A DNA stretch of 64,000 bases from Paraphaeosphaeria minitans (lineage: Eukaryota > Ascomycota > Dothideomycetes > Pleosporales > Didymosphaeriaceae): positions 186,001 through 250,000 of the forward strand of contig WJXW01000020.1 of assembly GCA_015832175.1 (NCBI GenBank), written 5' to 3'. Below the pieces are notes generated by a model. That model saw only the letters and a list, made by a program, of their open reading frames with translations. It ran no database searches and was not told the DNA's origin. The translations under genes were made by a program, and so were the position numbers. Numbering within the stretch: the stretch's first letter is position 1; each line of letters begins with the position of its first letter. Below, in pieces: positions 20,001-30,084 of the stretch.

Positions 20001-20529
20001 ATTTGCTGACAACACACTGGACAGAAAGAGCTCGCAAGGATACGCTATCAAGCTATTCGACGGACTCATTGCCTGGAGAGCAAACAAACAAGACACTGTC
20101 ACAACTTCGACAACCGAAGCAGAGCTTCTCGCCCTATCACAGGTGGCCAAGGAAGCAATCTTCATATCACGACTATTGGACGAACTGCGGATTGAACTAC
20201 TCTCATCGTCAATTACCATCCAATGCGACAACAAGCAAACTATTCGACTGGTAACTGAGGAAATCTCCAAGCTCCAGACAAAACTACGACACGTCGACAT
20301 TTACAATCACTGGCTCAGACAAGAAGTCTCTACTGGGAAGATCAAGGTGGAGTACGTGCACTCGGCAGATATGATCGCCGATGGCTTCACCAAGGTCCTC
20401 CCAGTCAACAAGTGGGAAGGATTCCTAACTCAACTTGGGCTGGTAGAAGTAGAGAGACCTGACGCAACGAACGAAGCGCCTCTTGAGGAGATCCAGCAAC
20501 AACTTGAAGACCTCACCCTCGCACAATGA
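17032..20529 (+). CDS. Copia Pol (PR-IN-RT-RNase H), in frame with Gag
   Basis: 1165 codons open after the Gag stop. Protease ILDSGSTCH is at about 17125-17150. The GAG-pre-integrase block LWHKRLGHPG is near 17552. The integrase core has Asp in LSIDFH, Asp in EADNE and Glu in GGAERSGG. Reverse transcriptase carries FFYVDDIVL (YVDD at 19495-19506), and RNase H carries ASDASFAD near 19990. The protease motif comes before the first in-frame Met and there is no ATG near the beginning of the frame. Translation therefore most likely depends on reading through the TGA at 17029 as a Gag-Pol fusion of about 1569 residues. Confidence 0.94.
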   Translation, partial: LEGRRISKVNAAFTSASVRTEIDDYPLKWSFILDSGSTCHITNNPDRIYNFRPPMPGDYIWAGNTKIWIKGYGSIDLTLKNQSGITKLVLHDVAICPDLLCNLVSFRLLRQRGIWWDTQVDPTTLRGPDDAIIGNLTEIHGQWVLEYESLSHASHHARKITSRTKRAPQKASAMLWHKRLGHPGPAAIEHLVQQAEGVRVKGITTVECDSCGRAKSKRQIRRAPRINTEGPGERLSIDFHTYETQSVTKEKSQMLITDKFSGLQWDFYFTDNRTAKSIIRILSTFLLFLKNHYNITVKTIEADNEIATVKPEVERWLATQGIIIEPSAPDTQAQNGGAERSGGVNKEKSRAMRLDANLSWELWPEVTRAAVYLYNRTPNYANNWKTPYEIFFTRVAFSNGIVTSLRKPNLAHLKAYGCKAFAMTDDTHRGKSRLQRLDPKAWVGYLVGYRSSNIYRIWIPSLAKVISTRDVVFDEQSIFNGKTEDLMDNLMHNTLEEIATHVRTIELPTPTQQPETESFHEDDAAADSSDHQDEVDPPGYYQGRKIRDNYLTPPSTPPPAALLARLMAGNQSEVTQHSSSKTVPWAAAFMAGTQAGHVGNYRGDVVDKAKMMRLLAKGLKPHRSQLPPLPTCRTKLEDHPMGELFREAEQAHLASHQQMKSWSEVPMKKIKLTGQQILDCMWVYTYKLDKHHRLLKCKARLVVRGDQQRNITSQDTYAATLASRSFRMLMAIAAHHDLELKQYDVTNAFVHATMDREVYMRMPHGYRKPGTILQVNKALYGLRISPLLWQKEFTTTLKALGFQTVPHEPCCLLKDGIIVFFYVDDIVLAYHKQKEQEAQQTIKRLQEKYTFTGGNDLQWFLGVEVIRDRSHRKIQLSQAAYVEKISRLADRKDIRHDTPMAATELKPRTGLATPSEINKYQRKIGSLLFAAVTTRPDIAFATSRLARFLSNPGSAHHNAADRVLLYLSSTRWRALQLGGGNCLQVASDASFADNTLDRKSSQGYAIKLFDGLIAWRANKQDTVTTSTTEAELLALSQVAKEAIFISRLLDELRIELLSSSITIQCDNKQTIRLVTEEISKLQTKLRHVDIYNHWLRQEVSTGKIKVEYVHSADMIADGFTKVLPVNKWEGFLTQLGLVEVERPDATNEAPLEEIQQQLEDLTLAQ

Positions 20530-20578
20530 GGAACTACATTATTATCCAGCTTGCAAGGATTTCCAAGCTGAGGGGGTG

Positions 20579-20784
20579 TGTCAGATAGAACGAGGGCGTT
20601 GAGGTCGGATCTGCACAATCGAGCAGGGACCACCACACTTGTCGCACTAGCCCAGGGGTCAAACCAACCAAACAGAGATGAGAGAAAAAAAAAATACAAA
20701 GAACATAGCATTCCATCAATTAAAATCAACACACAACCATTATCGATCATCATACCGTATCGCATACGAGCATTTTATCTGACA
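20579..20784 (+). repeat. Copia 3' LTR
   Basis: 206 bp, TGTCAG...CTGACA, matching the 5' LTR; followed by TCTAG. Confidence 0.95.
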
Positions 20785-20789
20785 TCTAG

Positions 20790-20950
20790 AGAGACTTAGG
20801 TATAAGATTACGTAGATACTTACGTATTCTACTATATAGATTACTATATCTAGTATCTAGTATTACTAATTAGAAGTATCTAGAACTCTCTAATTAATAA
20901 TACTAAGAAAAGACTCTAAAGTATAAGTAGAGCCTTAAGCTCTACTCTTA
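20790..20950. repeat. AT-rich island between Copia and solo LTR
   Basis: Same composition as 15355-15581, with short palindromes such as TTAAGCTCTACTCTTAG; presumed RIP-altered repeat. Confidence 0.6.
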
Positions 20951-20955
20951 GATAG

Positions 20956-21366
20956 TGTTAAATCCAAGAGGGTAGCTAGTCCTAAAGGGTTAAGGTTGGT
21001 TCTCGGGCAGGAGTACTTACGGAAGGTGGAAGGTCTTGTTGATACGATAGTATCTTGCGAAGTGTAACGAGTCAACAATTTGGTCTGCTAGAATCCAAAC
21101 GATAGATTGATAAACAGATTGAACACGAGAATGGAGAGCCCATCCTCGCGTTCCTATATACTTCGAGCGATCAGTCCACTGATCGCTCTGATCAAACTGA
21201 TCAAGCACCGATCAGTTGCTCAGTATGTCGAGTGCTCAGTCTGATCAGTTGTCTTGGCGCTCTGATCACACTGATCAGGTCACGTGACCTCTTGTGCTGT
21301 GCCGCTCGAACAACGAATGTAGATACATATGAAGATCCCGGGAGGCCTAGCCTTCGGATCTTAACA
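20956..21366 (-). mobile_element. Solo LTR A1 (about 411 bp), TSD GATAG
   Basis: Begins TGTTAAATCC and ends CTTAACA, flanked by GATAG at 20951-20955 and 21367-21371. Its first 250 bp are inverted homologues of 22410-22672. The far end is rich in TGATCA palindromes and carries GGTCACGTGACC, a 12-bp perfect palindrome. No internal retrotransposon sequence remains. Confidence 0.85.
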
Positions 21367-21499
21367 GATAGTAACTCTAGACCTTAATATATTATCTATA
21401 TATATTATTGTATCCTATCCTCTACTTATATCTTTATAAGCTATACTTCCTCTTTTATCTATTTATAGAAGATTTCTTCTAGGGTTCCTTCTATAAAGG

Positions 21500-21710
21500 T
21501 GTCAGATCTCACGTATTGTGCGAATTCTGATGAATTTTGAACAATGGATTTGATGAAATTGATTAATTGTGTCTGTGTTTTCGCGTCGTGCGTCTTAGGA
21601 GTTTTTATGTTCTTGTGTTCTCCCTTGCTCCCATCGGCAGGCTCCTTGTCCCACCTCGGGAGCCAGCCACCTCGCTTTGGCTACGGGAACAGGGCTTCTG
21701 TTATTTGACA
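21500..21710 (+). mobile_element. Solo LTR B1 (211 bp), TSD AAAGG
   Basis: TGTCAGATCTCACG...TTATTTGACA flanked by AAAGG at 21495-21499 and 21711-21715. It is nearly identical to the inverted copy at 21918-22128; I see one base difference. Confidence 0.9.
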
Positions 21711-21917
21711 AAAGGGAATAGGAGAAAGACTCTTCTACCTAGCTCTAACTATACTATTCTTTACAGGTTATGAGCCCGGAAAGCTTATAGCTTATAAAGA
21801 TTATCTTTTATAAGACTTAGTATATATTACTAAGCGTAAAGAACTACTCTTTTAAGAGTATTTTACTTAAGTTTTATACTTAAGTATTTAGAGCTCGTCT
21901 TTTATAGCTCTAACTAT
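21711..21917. repeat. AT-rich spacer between two inverted solo LTRs
   Basis: High A+T with TTATAAAGATTAT-type steps; no coding signal. Confidence 0.6.
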
Positions 21918-22128
21918 TGTCAAATAACAGAAGCCCTGTTCCCGTAGCCAAAGCGAGGTGGCTGGCTCCCGAGGTGGGACAAGGAGCCTGCCGATGGGAG
22001 CAAGGGAGAACACAAGAACATAAAAACTCCTAAGACGCACGACGCGAAAACACAGACACAATCAATCAATTTCATCAAATCCATTGTTCAAAATTCATCA
22101 GAATTCGCACAATACGTGAGATCTGACA
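21918..22128 (-). mobile_element. Solo LTR B2 (211 bp), TSD ACTAT
   Basis: Inverted copy of B1, flanked by ACTAT at 21913-21917 and 22129-22133. Because each copy has its own duplication they are independent insertions rather than one inverted element. Confidence 0.9.
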
Positions 22129-22263
22129 ACTATACTATTATACTTTAAAGTTTTATACTTTAAGTATAATAGGAAGAAAGGTTATAGTGTTGCTTATTTA
22201 AGTATTATAGGAGAGGCAAAAGTATCCTATAGATTACTTAATAAGCTAGTAAATACACAGTAT

Positions 22264-22672
22264 TGTTACGAACCAGATAACAATGTGGGAGTCGGGCGCT
22301 TATGAAGGTGCGATGAAGCGACGACAAGGTTACGAACGTAACGAAGAGACGCCAAGCAGCTTAGATTAGATCACGTGATACGCTCAGTCGCTCAGGGACA
22401 CTGAGCAGCCGAGCAGGGTCACGTGATGTGCTCAGTTGCTCAGGAGCCCTGAGCAGCAGAGCAGCCTCGTATATAGGAACGCGAGGATGAGCCTTCATAC
22501 TCGTGTTCAATCTGTTTATCAATCTATCGTTTGGATTCTAGCAGACCATATTGTTGACTCGTTACACTTCGCAAGATACTATCGTATCAACAAGACCTTC
22601 CACCTTCGTAAGTACTCCTGCCCGAGAACCAACCTTAACCCTATAGGACTAGCTACCCTGTTGGATTTAACA
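22264..22672 (+). mobile_element. Solo LTR A2 (409 bp), TSD AGTAT
   Basis: TGTTACGAACC...GGATTTAACA flanked by AGTAT at 22259-22263 and 22673-22677. It contains two TCACGTGA motifs and repeated GCTCAG units before the CTCGTATATAGGAACGC TATA-like region. Same family as the inverted A1 copy. Confidence 0.9.
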
Positions 22673-22677
22673 AGTAT

Positions 22678-24566
22678 AACCTAAGGCTTTATCGAGTATT
22701 AGTCCCTACTAGCCCTACCTTAGGAATAAGGAGACTAGGGTTTTATTTAAGAGTTTGCGGCGTTCCGCAAGGTGTTAATACCTCTCTTAAATATTATTAA
22801 TAGTAATTAATCACTCGAAGAGTCAGTCAAACACCAGTTAACGTTACGCACACGTGCAAGCACATAGACTCATCCAATGATCTACTTTGAATTGCCTAGT
22901 TTACGCAGCCCTCGAAGCTCTTGAGCTCTCCGTGTGCCCACTCGCGGATCTGATTGAATAAGTGGCCCCGTGCTCGGTCATTTGATGCGTCTAGAACGGC
23001 TAACCTGCGTTCACTTCTCGCGACCATAGTACAGATCGAATAAGATCGTTTACGTATGTACGATAGGCTACAGCTAGTGCATACTTTGGGATCGGGAAAG
23101 GTTCTCTCTTGCGGTTCTGGTATTTCCAGAATCGTTAGCCGCCTGCTACTATACCCTTGGTCAGCGCTATTTTACATCATGTGCGACATGTGCTAGCATG
23201 TATTTATCGCGACGATCATGCTGATGATGCTTCTAGTCTATAACGCTGACAGCTGATGATGCTAATGCTTTGATCTTACTCTGTAGATTGCATTACTGTC
23301 ATCACCTGACTGCGAGGATAAGCAGGAGAGATCGTAAAGTCCGTCACCCGTAAGCGAGAAACGCCCCTACGCGAGATGAATACAACTTTAATCCAAACCA
23401 ATCCTCACCAAATTCACTGATACACTTCCAGCGTATATGCTCTAGTTCTTTAGATCATTCTGTGTCGCCCTGTATCTTGCGATTATGCTCACGCCTTGAA
23501 GACGAATATGGCCAATCCTCGGTCACTGATCTATCGCAATAAGTGCCCGATCGAATGCCAGGTATGAATTCAAGGATGGGTACAAGATCCATCTAACGCC
23601 ATTCTTCGGGGCGTGTAACGGTGATAGAGAGGCCTCGTGAAGTCTGAGGGGGTACAAACGCCATTACCATTCTGCATATGTTAGCTGTGTTGCTTCTGAT
23701 GATCGCGACAGGTCCAGCCAGGTGCAGGGACGACGGCATAAGGTCATGCAGAAGTGGACGAACCGAGGTAGCGAGGTGGCGCAACTGCTTACTAGTAAGC
23801 AGCTTACGCTTCCCAAGCGGCCTATCCCAGGGCTCTACAGATCTAGATTTGTAAACTTTCGACTTTGGCAAATGGTGTGAACGTACTTAATCATATTGAT
23901 CGCCATAGTCCTCGCCTACTCAGGTATGGCGACACGGAACACCCCTTATTCCAAAACTAAACCCTTTCGGGAAATTGCGATCGCCCGCTCGAGCCAACCC
24001 TACGAACACCACAGCCTTCTTCCCTTCGTCGCATGATCGACTCTTCTAGCACATCTATCTAGTCCTTTGTGTCGTTTGGTTTACAGAACTAGCCTGTTCT
24101 TTAGGTCTTTCCCTTCGTCGCGTTGCTGTCGATGCAAGCGTCTGTTGTTAGAGCGATGCCTAACGTGAACCACCGTCCCGAAAATGTCAGTTAGCGGGGC
24201 TTAATCTGATCCGAACGAGATGGCTAGGCGCCAAAAACATACAGGGCAGATCCCATCTCGGGTAAGGATGAAGTGTCGGAAGCATATTGAGACCCGGAAC
24301 TGGGCGCTGGAACGGGAATCACTGTGGGAACTAGAACGAGATCTAAATTAGATGGCCTTTCACCCGCACAAAACCCAGTTGCCGAAGTTGGCATATCACC
24401 ACTGAGAAAAAGAAACTAGTTGGCTCCGTTGTGGCCACAACTAGGCGGCTCATTATATGCAGTGATGCAAGTTGACGTAACTGCTTGAACTTCCATTTTG
24501 TTCATCAGGGTTTACTGCCCATATAGAATTCCTTTCCCCTTCAAAATATTGCCGGCGAAGCCTCTT
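22678..24566. other. AT-rich tail then intergenic, no confident gene
   Basis: To about 22860 the AT-rich island continues. After that only short frames occur. A 92-codon minus frame at 23593-23871 has no recognisable motif and I do not call it. The dispersed repeat at 23919-24105 lies here. Confidence 0.5.
23919..24105 (+). repeat. Dispersed repeat, copy 2 of 3
   Basis: Near-identical to 5429-5615, including the gatcgactcttctagca core; the OrsD-like coding part that precedes copy 1 is absent here. Confidence 0.8.
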
Positions 24567-25262
24567 CTACTCGTCCATCTGCTCGGCACCCCACTCCTGA
24601 TAACCCAGGGCCTTCCGCAATTCCGGCCAGTAATGAACACGACCTGTACCGAAGATTTTGCGTTCTTCATCTTCTGTGCCATCACGGAGTCGATATATCG
24701 GGTTAAAGATCTCCTCAATGTTGAACAAAAGTTGAACCGCCTCCTCGTGGCCAAGGCCCCACATCTTTATGCCAACATCAGTGCACTTCAACATATTTTC
24801 GTGTGTAAGAGCGTAACAGGCGTCGGCTACAAGCTGGATGTGCAAGGCATCTTTTCCATCGTACGGTGGGCTTTTCGTATATGGAACGCGGAAAGGCCGG
24901 GGTCCTGTGTCAAAGGTGTCGGAGTAATTTACACTGTACGATGGACGTCTGAGAAATGGTTGAAACAGGAATTCGATCTCCTCAATTGGTCGCTGAATAA
25001 GGTTTTGGGCGTCTTTTTCCAGGAGCCACTTTTGGAATCCGTAAGGCATCTTATTACCCCGCGTAGTGCTCTTCTTCCTAGTGTTGTGTGCCTTATCTGT
25101 CACCGTGATGTTGCGAGGCCCTGAGGGAGCTGGTGTCCTGCCTGACGAGTATCGATCGGTCGTGATTCGGATTCTGGGGCAGATGGTTTGCATGTGCAGT
25201 GTCGCAGATTCCGCTTCGGTTGAGGTGATCGCGTTCGCAGTGGGAGGATATTGAGTAGCCAC
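24567..25262 (-). CDS. Hypothetical protein, 231 residues
   Basis: Not recognised. An uninterrupted frame with a Thr/Ser/Pro-rich start and an ordered C-terminal two thirds containing PYGFQKWLLEKDAQNLI, DALHIQLVADACYALTHEN and EAVQLLFNIEEIFNPIYRL, which look like amphipathic helices. The first codon may not be native, since an upstream exon with a CGRCG motif (25344-25460, same strand) could belong to it. It lies divergent to the PD-(D/E)XK-like gene, about 420 bp away. Confidence 0.45.
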   Translation of the reverse strand: MATQYPPTANAITSTEAESATLHMQTICPRIRITTDRYSSGRTPAPSGPRNITVTDKAHNTRKKSTTRGNKMPYGFQKWLLEKDAQNLIQRPIEEIEFLFQPFLRRPSYSVNYSDTFDTGPRPFRVPYTKSPPYDGKDALHIQLVADACYALTHENMLKCTDVGIKMWGLGHEEAVQLLFNIEEIFNPIYRLRDGTEDEERKIFGTGRVHYWPELRKALGYQEWGAEQMDE

Positions 25263-25679
25263 CTTGGCACACCCCTGCTTGGCTCAGCCGAACCGCCATG
25301 TTTGGTCAACGCGTCTGGATGCTCTGGCTCAAGTACCCTTCTTTTACTCCCAGCGCATGTCGACTTTGAACTTGCCACCGCCAGCAGGGACGATGGCCAA
25401 CCCGCACCGGCCACACTCTTGCCCTGGAGGTGTTGATCTTTGGTGTAGATTAGGAAAGTGGCTGTGAAAAGGTGCAGACGCCAAAGGGATCGCGCCCAGG
25501 GGTGTTGCCCTTATCGATAAGCGAGCTGGGGGGATGTTACGACTGAGTGACCCTTGTCCCGTTGCTGCCCTGACAACGACAACGAACACCAACAAAAGCA
25601 AAGACTTGTGTTGGTTCACCCACAGCCTCATCATCCTATAGCACATGTTTGTAGCCCACTGTCACTATGCGCATTCGTC

Positions 25680-27237
25680 ATGGAAGTCTACGACCCTTCT
25701 GATTCTCTGAGCATGTACTCGCAGTCACGCAGTATCAGCGCATGGATCGACCGAATCTTCGCAGCCCGCGGCAAGTCAGAAAACGTCCCCGCTCAGCCTG
25801 CACCACGTTCACTGTCAACTGCACCCGCGCACACACAGAACTCCTCCGCACACCCTGCTGAACAAACGAGACGGTCGATGATGAATAGATCGAGACAGCA
25901 ACAAAATGCTCGAAGAAACGAGCGGGTGACAAGGTCCTCGAATCGAAGGCACGAGGAGATGACGGCTGAGGTGGCAGCGCTTCGGATCACGCAGGACTGT
26001 TCGGCAGATGAAGCGGCGACAACAGAGAGTATGCATAATACAGAAAACGAGACGTACAACATAGGAACCTCAGGTCGCATTGCGCAATTACCATTGCCGA
26101 ACCACCTAGAGCTCGTTGCCCTCGCGTCGTCGCATGCGGAGCCTCACTGGATCTCTGCCGAGAGTCGCTCGATATCCTCCCGATCGCAAAGCACACCGTT
26201 CGACACGGAAAGTATCTTCACGAAGACCACTCAACAGTCGTCCAGCCCGACAAAGTCGTCAAGAACTCGATCCAAAAGCCCAGTCAAAGTCCATGGTGGA
26301 TCTCGGCCTGCTAAACAGGGAGGTGAAGAGAAGGATACTGGATGCAGACCAATTTCCCGATTACATACGGGAGCTTTGGTACGAGGTGGAAGACATCCAG
26401 CGCGGCAAGCGGATGATACCGGTAGAGACCAAGGACGAGTTCATCAAGCTTCGACCAAGGACAGAGGACTGCTGGTGGAGCGAGACACTAAGTCAACAGC
26501 TCTCTACATCGAGGTTGCTAGGAGAGCTGGACACAATGGTCGAGATCCGTGACAAGACGCTGGACTTTAACGGTACGCCCGCATTAGAAGCTAGTTGGAA
26601 CAGCGACGTGCATGCTGTGATGTTGCGCCAGGTGACTAAACATCTTCCTGGCATCGAGCAGGAAAACGTCACGGCGGTACGATTGGACCCCAAACTTGTT
26701 CCCAAGGTCCGCGACATCAATGCTGAGTCTAAACTCGTTGACTTCGTCCTCATCGCCGATGAGACGCTCATACCGCCCAGGCTCGTCAAGCAAGTGCTTG
26801 CAGATACGAGAAATAGCATCACCAGCATCAGCCATACTACCTACGAACGCGTTCGCCTCCGGCCAATATGCATCTCTATCGAGACTAAGACTCCTGACGG
26901 CAAAGAATCTACCGCTCTTGTCCAGCTCTCCCTATGGGCAACAACGCACTTCAACCGTCTGCGTACCCTCTTACCTCCATCACAACGCAACGTCATCCCC
27001 ATGCCGCTACCGTTGATTACTGCCGTTGGTGGACGGTACTCACTGTTCTTTGCAATCGATGGTGAAGAAATAAAAATTGTAGGTGGGGAGTCGAACTTCG
27101 GGAACACGGCGACGCTGGAGGGGTGTTACCAAGTGCTTGAAGGTCTTAAGAGAGTGGGCGAGTGGGTACGACGGGTGTATGTGCCGTGGTTTGTGGCAAA
27201 CTGTCTGCCAGTGAGCCCGGACTCCGAGACTTATTGA
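25680..27237 (+). pseudogene. PD-(D/E)XK nuclease-like protein (fungal family) with a frame break
   Basis: The start MEVYDPSDSLSMYSQ and the Ser/Arg-rich N-terminal 200 residues (ending SSRTRSKSPVK) are in one frame. The conserved body begins MVDLGLLNREVKRRIL in the next frame, the shift lying near 26280-26300 with no plausible intron. The body has the layout of the fungal PDDEXK-like domain (PF20516 type, from memory): PDYIRELWYEVEDI, KLVDFVLIADE (Asp), ICISIETKTPDGK (Glu-x-Lys), ALVQLSLW, then LPLITAVGGRYSLFFAI. Catalytic residues appear intact. Either a one-base mutation inactivated it or there is a sequence error. Confidence 0.72.
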
Positions 27238-27240
27238 ACA

Positions 27241-27548
27241 TACAGTTTTCCTGCTAGCATGGAGCTATTCCTTTAGAACCTATGCCCCAGGCACACTTCA
27301 CATTATTCTACGAACCATTATACGTAAAATTGTTTGCTTTGCCTGCAAAATATTTAGCGTGCGCACGGATACTTACGTGTATTTCTTTGCTTTTTCTACG
27401 TGTAATTCTTTGCTATTCCCGTGCCTAAATTTGGATGCAACTTTTACAGAACGTGTAGGAAGTGTATTTGAACTGTGTTATGTCTTTTGCAGGATTAAAC
27501 TAGATAATGTGCATGAGAAAAGTGATGCTAAAGTTTAGGTAATTGTGT
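27241..27548. other. Intergenic, no gene seen
   Basis: A/T-rich 3' flank of the PD-(D/E)XK-like gene; nothing further supported. Confidence 0.5.
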
Positions 27549-28131
27549 TCATTGAGGTTGGAGGAAGCAGTGCCATTCCCGACTGACTGCTCGATACTCC
27601 GAACTCCGTTCCTTGACGTGGCCCGGGACCTCTTGCAGGCCTCGCGCATATACTGTGCTGGCGATCCATGCACCATGCGTCGCTTTTTCGTCGGCGACTT
27701 TCTTGTCCACTCCGTAGTCTCGCTTAAATCCGCCGCACAATAGGTGCTGGCGGAAAAGCGCGATCGCGAGATGTCGGTATGTCAGGATGCCGAGTACTGT
27801 TGTCGAGGTACAGACGCGCCTTTCGTGAGATCACTCGCGTGAGCCGGCTTGGGTCCCAGGTTCCGTTTTCCTTTGGGCAAACAAAAGTAGAAGGCGGATC
27901 CTTACGCTTGTAAACTAATAGATCAACCTGTTGCCAGAATGGCAGGATGAGCCAGAGGTAGTACACCAGCAACTCGCTTACCTCTTTTGGCAAGTATCGG
28001 TGGATAATTTTCGTAGATCCAGTAATGTTGTAGCCCTTGTGGTAGGAAGTGACTGTGCTAATTAAGCTTTCTGCAGGCATATGGCGCCGGGAATTTACCT
28101 TAATTCCAAAAACCGGCCCCTGCGCTGGCAT
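27549..28131 (-). pseudogene. C-terminal fragment of a long OrsD-type/RecQ-associated protein
   Basis: The minus-strand frame gives SYHKGYNITGSTKIIHRYL, PKEVSELLVYYLWLILPFW and GTWDPSRLTRVISRKA, then after a frame change near 27780 LGILTYRHLAIALFRQH, GGFKRDYGVDKKVADEKA and YARGLQEVPGHV. In many fungi these blocks form the C-terminal half of large OrsD-domain proteins, some fused to RecQ-like helicases. The N-terminal half is found just beside it on the opposite strand (28418-30084). So one former gene has been split and inverted here. Confidence 0.65.
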
Positions 28132-28417
28132 CTTCCGGGGAATTAACCCCTTAACCCCCTGATGCTCGTCAGAAATGGACTAGTGTATCTATCCGTGCCC
28201 TCTCCACAGTACATTCATCTCTATTCCCTCGTCTCATTTGCATGTACTGCAACACCAGAATGATTCTTCTTAATTTCCTACAAAAAATCAAACCAAGCAA
28301 ACCTCAATCAGCGTAAGACAGGCTTAGGGCTTATCTGCCTTTCCCTTCAACTCATCCTTCCTGACAAGTGGCGTGTTGACACAGGCTTCCTCTTCCGACC
28401 AGGGAGAAGCTCTACAG
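28132..28417. other. Spacer between inverted OrsD-type pieces
   Basis: No coding signal. The short motif TTAACCCCTTAACCCCCTG near 28143 may mark the rearrangement junction or its repair. Confidence 0.4.
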
Positions 28418-30084
28418 ATGACACAGGCAGCCAGATTTCGCAAGCTAGTCGTGTATGTTGACGAGCCATACTGCTTCCTTGTATGCCGCACCTGTCGCAC
28501 AGCCCTTCCTTTGAGCCGCATTCCTCAGCACTTTAGCAATTCATAAATCACAATTATGAGCGCCGAGATTGCATTGAGGTGCTCGAAGCGTGGAAAGCGC
28601 TCTACGGCTCTACCCATCCCATCAAACTTAACACCGAATCCGATCTACAAGCTTGGGCTCCTCCTTCACAGCCGGCAGCCCCGATCCCGCATCTCAGTAT
28701 CAAGGTCGGCTTCCACTGCCGTTTGTCTTTAGATCCTCAGGACGGCCAACGTTGCCCGGCGATATTTCGTAACGTTAAAAGGACGAAGAAACATTGCATG
28801 GACAAGCATAACTGGAAAGATTATCGCAAGAGTCGTGGCCCCGGCCGGCCACCTGTGGAGCCATCGCTTTTGCCCTGGGAGCATAATGTGCACTGCCAGC
28901 AAATGGTCTGGACTGGAGACGGCTTAGTGTTTTGGCGTGTCTATCCGTCACAGCGACTGGGGAATGAGGACGAGTCGGCCAGCCTGGGTGACGCATGCCG
29001 CAAGGACTCACATGGCACATGTCAAGAAAAGGAAGAGCTGAGAGGCGTATGGGATCGGGTAGAAGCTCAGCTTGACAATCATCGCGTGGAACAAGGCCGA
29101 AGAGCACTGGCTCCCGCAATAGACAGCCGGTATCCCATCCATTTTTCGCCGTGGATCGACAAGACAGGCTGGGTAGCCTATCTTGCTGGTCATGACCCGC
29201 CAGCCGTGGCGCAGCTGCTGGAGTCGCCAGATCAACAAAATGAACCAGGTCTGCACGCCCTGATCATGGCTTTTGATTCTTTGATAGCTGCAGCACGCGC
29301 GTCGATCCTGTCCGAGGATTTTAATGTATTCGCACTTCACCGCATCAATAGTTTCTTGCGTGGCCGACCTTACTCCAAACCTCTTCACACCAAGCTGCTT
29401 GATGGTACATTTCGCAACTACCGAGCGGTATGGCACAAGCTGCTATGCTTTACGTATCGGCTCGTTGTCCTGCGACGAGGACCTCGCCTTCACTTTAAGC
29501 TTACCCCTGCACAGCTCCATGCCTTCAGTCAGGTCTCTACTCAGAACAGCTGTTCAAAATTCACACAACGCATATCCCCACCAGCGGCCAATGCTGCCTC
29601 CAGCAACTCATCACATCATTCATCAGACCCTAGCGTGTCGCCCGATCTGCAGAACGTCTGCCTTCAGTTGTGTCTATCCCTCTTGGACCACAAGCTTCAT
29701 GGCAAACTTAGCGACAGTATCGTTATTGGGTTTCTTGCTGCTCTAGGTATCAATAAAGAGCGAAATGGCTTGGATGAGGCAGCTACATACACGCCAAAGC
29801 TGTCGGGACTCATTAAGCTTGCGCAACTTCTTGTCATACAACATGCTGTTATTGAACATCGAGCGGCACGAGTCGAATTTCCGAATGAATTAGTCGCTGA
29901 ACTTCAGGATCGATTCATGGTATTCGGCAGTGATACACCCATGAACTGGATTCTTGATCTGCGGGCTTACGGCAAGAAGGCGCGCGATAACACAACTACT
30001 GCTGGCCACATTATGTGGTCGGACGATGGTGAACAGCTCTCTTACCGGACACTCGAACTCACCATGAATGGGCTGCGTTGGTAA
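28418..30084 (+). pseudogene. OrsD-like protein, N-terminal half, frameshifted
   Basis: The ATG at 28418 opens MTQAARFRKLVVYVDEP and FLVCRTCRTALPLSRIPQHF, a CxxC...H zinc-binding N-terminus. A stop follows and a frame change near 28545 leads into HNYERRDCIEVLEAWKALYG and then a continuous 500-codon frame. That frame carries FHCRLSLDPQDGQRCP, HFSPWIDKTGWVAYLAGHD, PKLSGLIKLAQLLVIQHAV and MNWILDLRAYGKKARDNT, blocks shared with OrsD/DUF3505-type proteins (from memory; biochemical role unknown). It ends at MNGLRW, immediately before a BTB fragment on the other strand. The second half of the ancestral protein lies inverted at 27549-28131. Confidence 0.65.

Larger units (their letters stand above)
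15582..20784 (+). mobile_element. Full-length Ty1/Copia retrotransposon
   Basis: A 5203-bp element bounded by 206-bp LTRs that I read as identical and by a 5-bp target duplication TCTAG (15577-15581 and 20785-20789). A polypurine GCTGAGGGGGTG lies just before the 3' LTR. The internal order is Gag, protease, integrase, reverse transcriptase, RNase H (Copia order). Identical LTRs and intact frames indicate recent insertion, in contrast to the decayed AT-rich host sequence. Confidence 0.97.

Noticed and set aside
23593..23871. 92-codon minus frame in the 22.7-24.5 kb interval
   Set aside because: Basic composition only, no recognisable motif, no splice partners.
24498..25124. 208-codon plus-strand frame
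   Set aside because: Antisense of the 231-residue minus-strand frame; its composition is irregular and it shows no motif.
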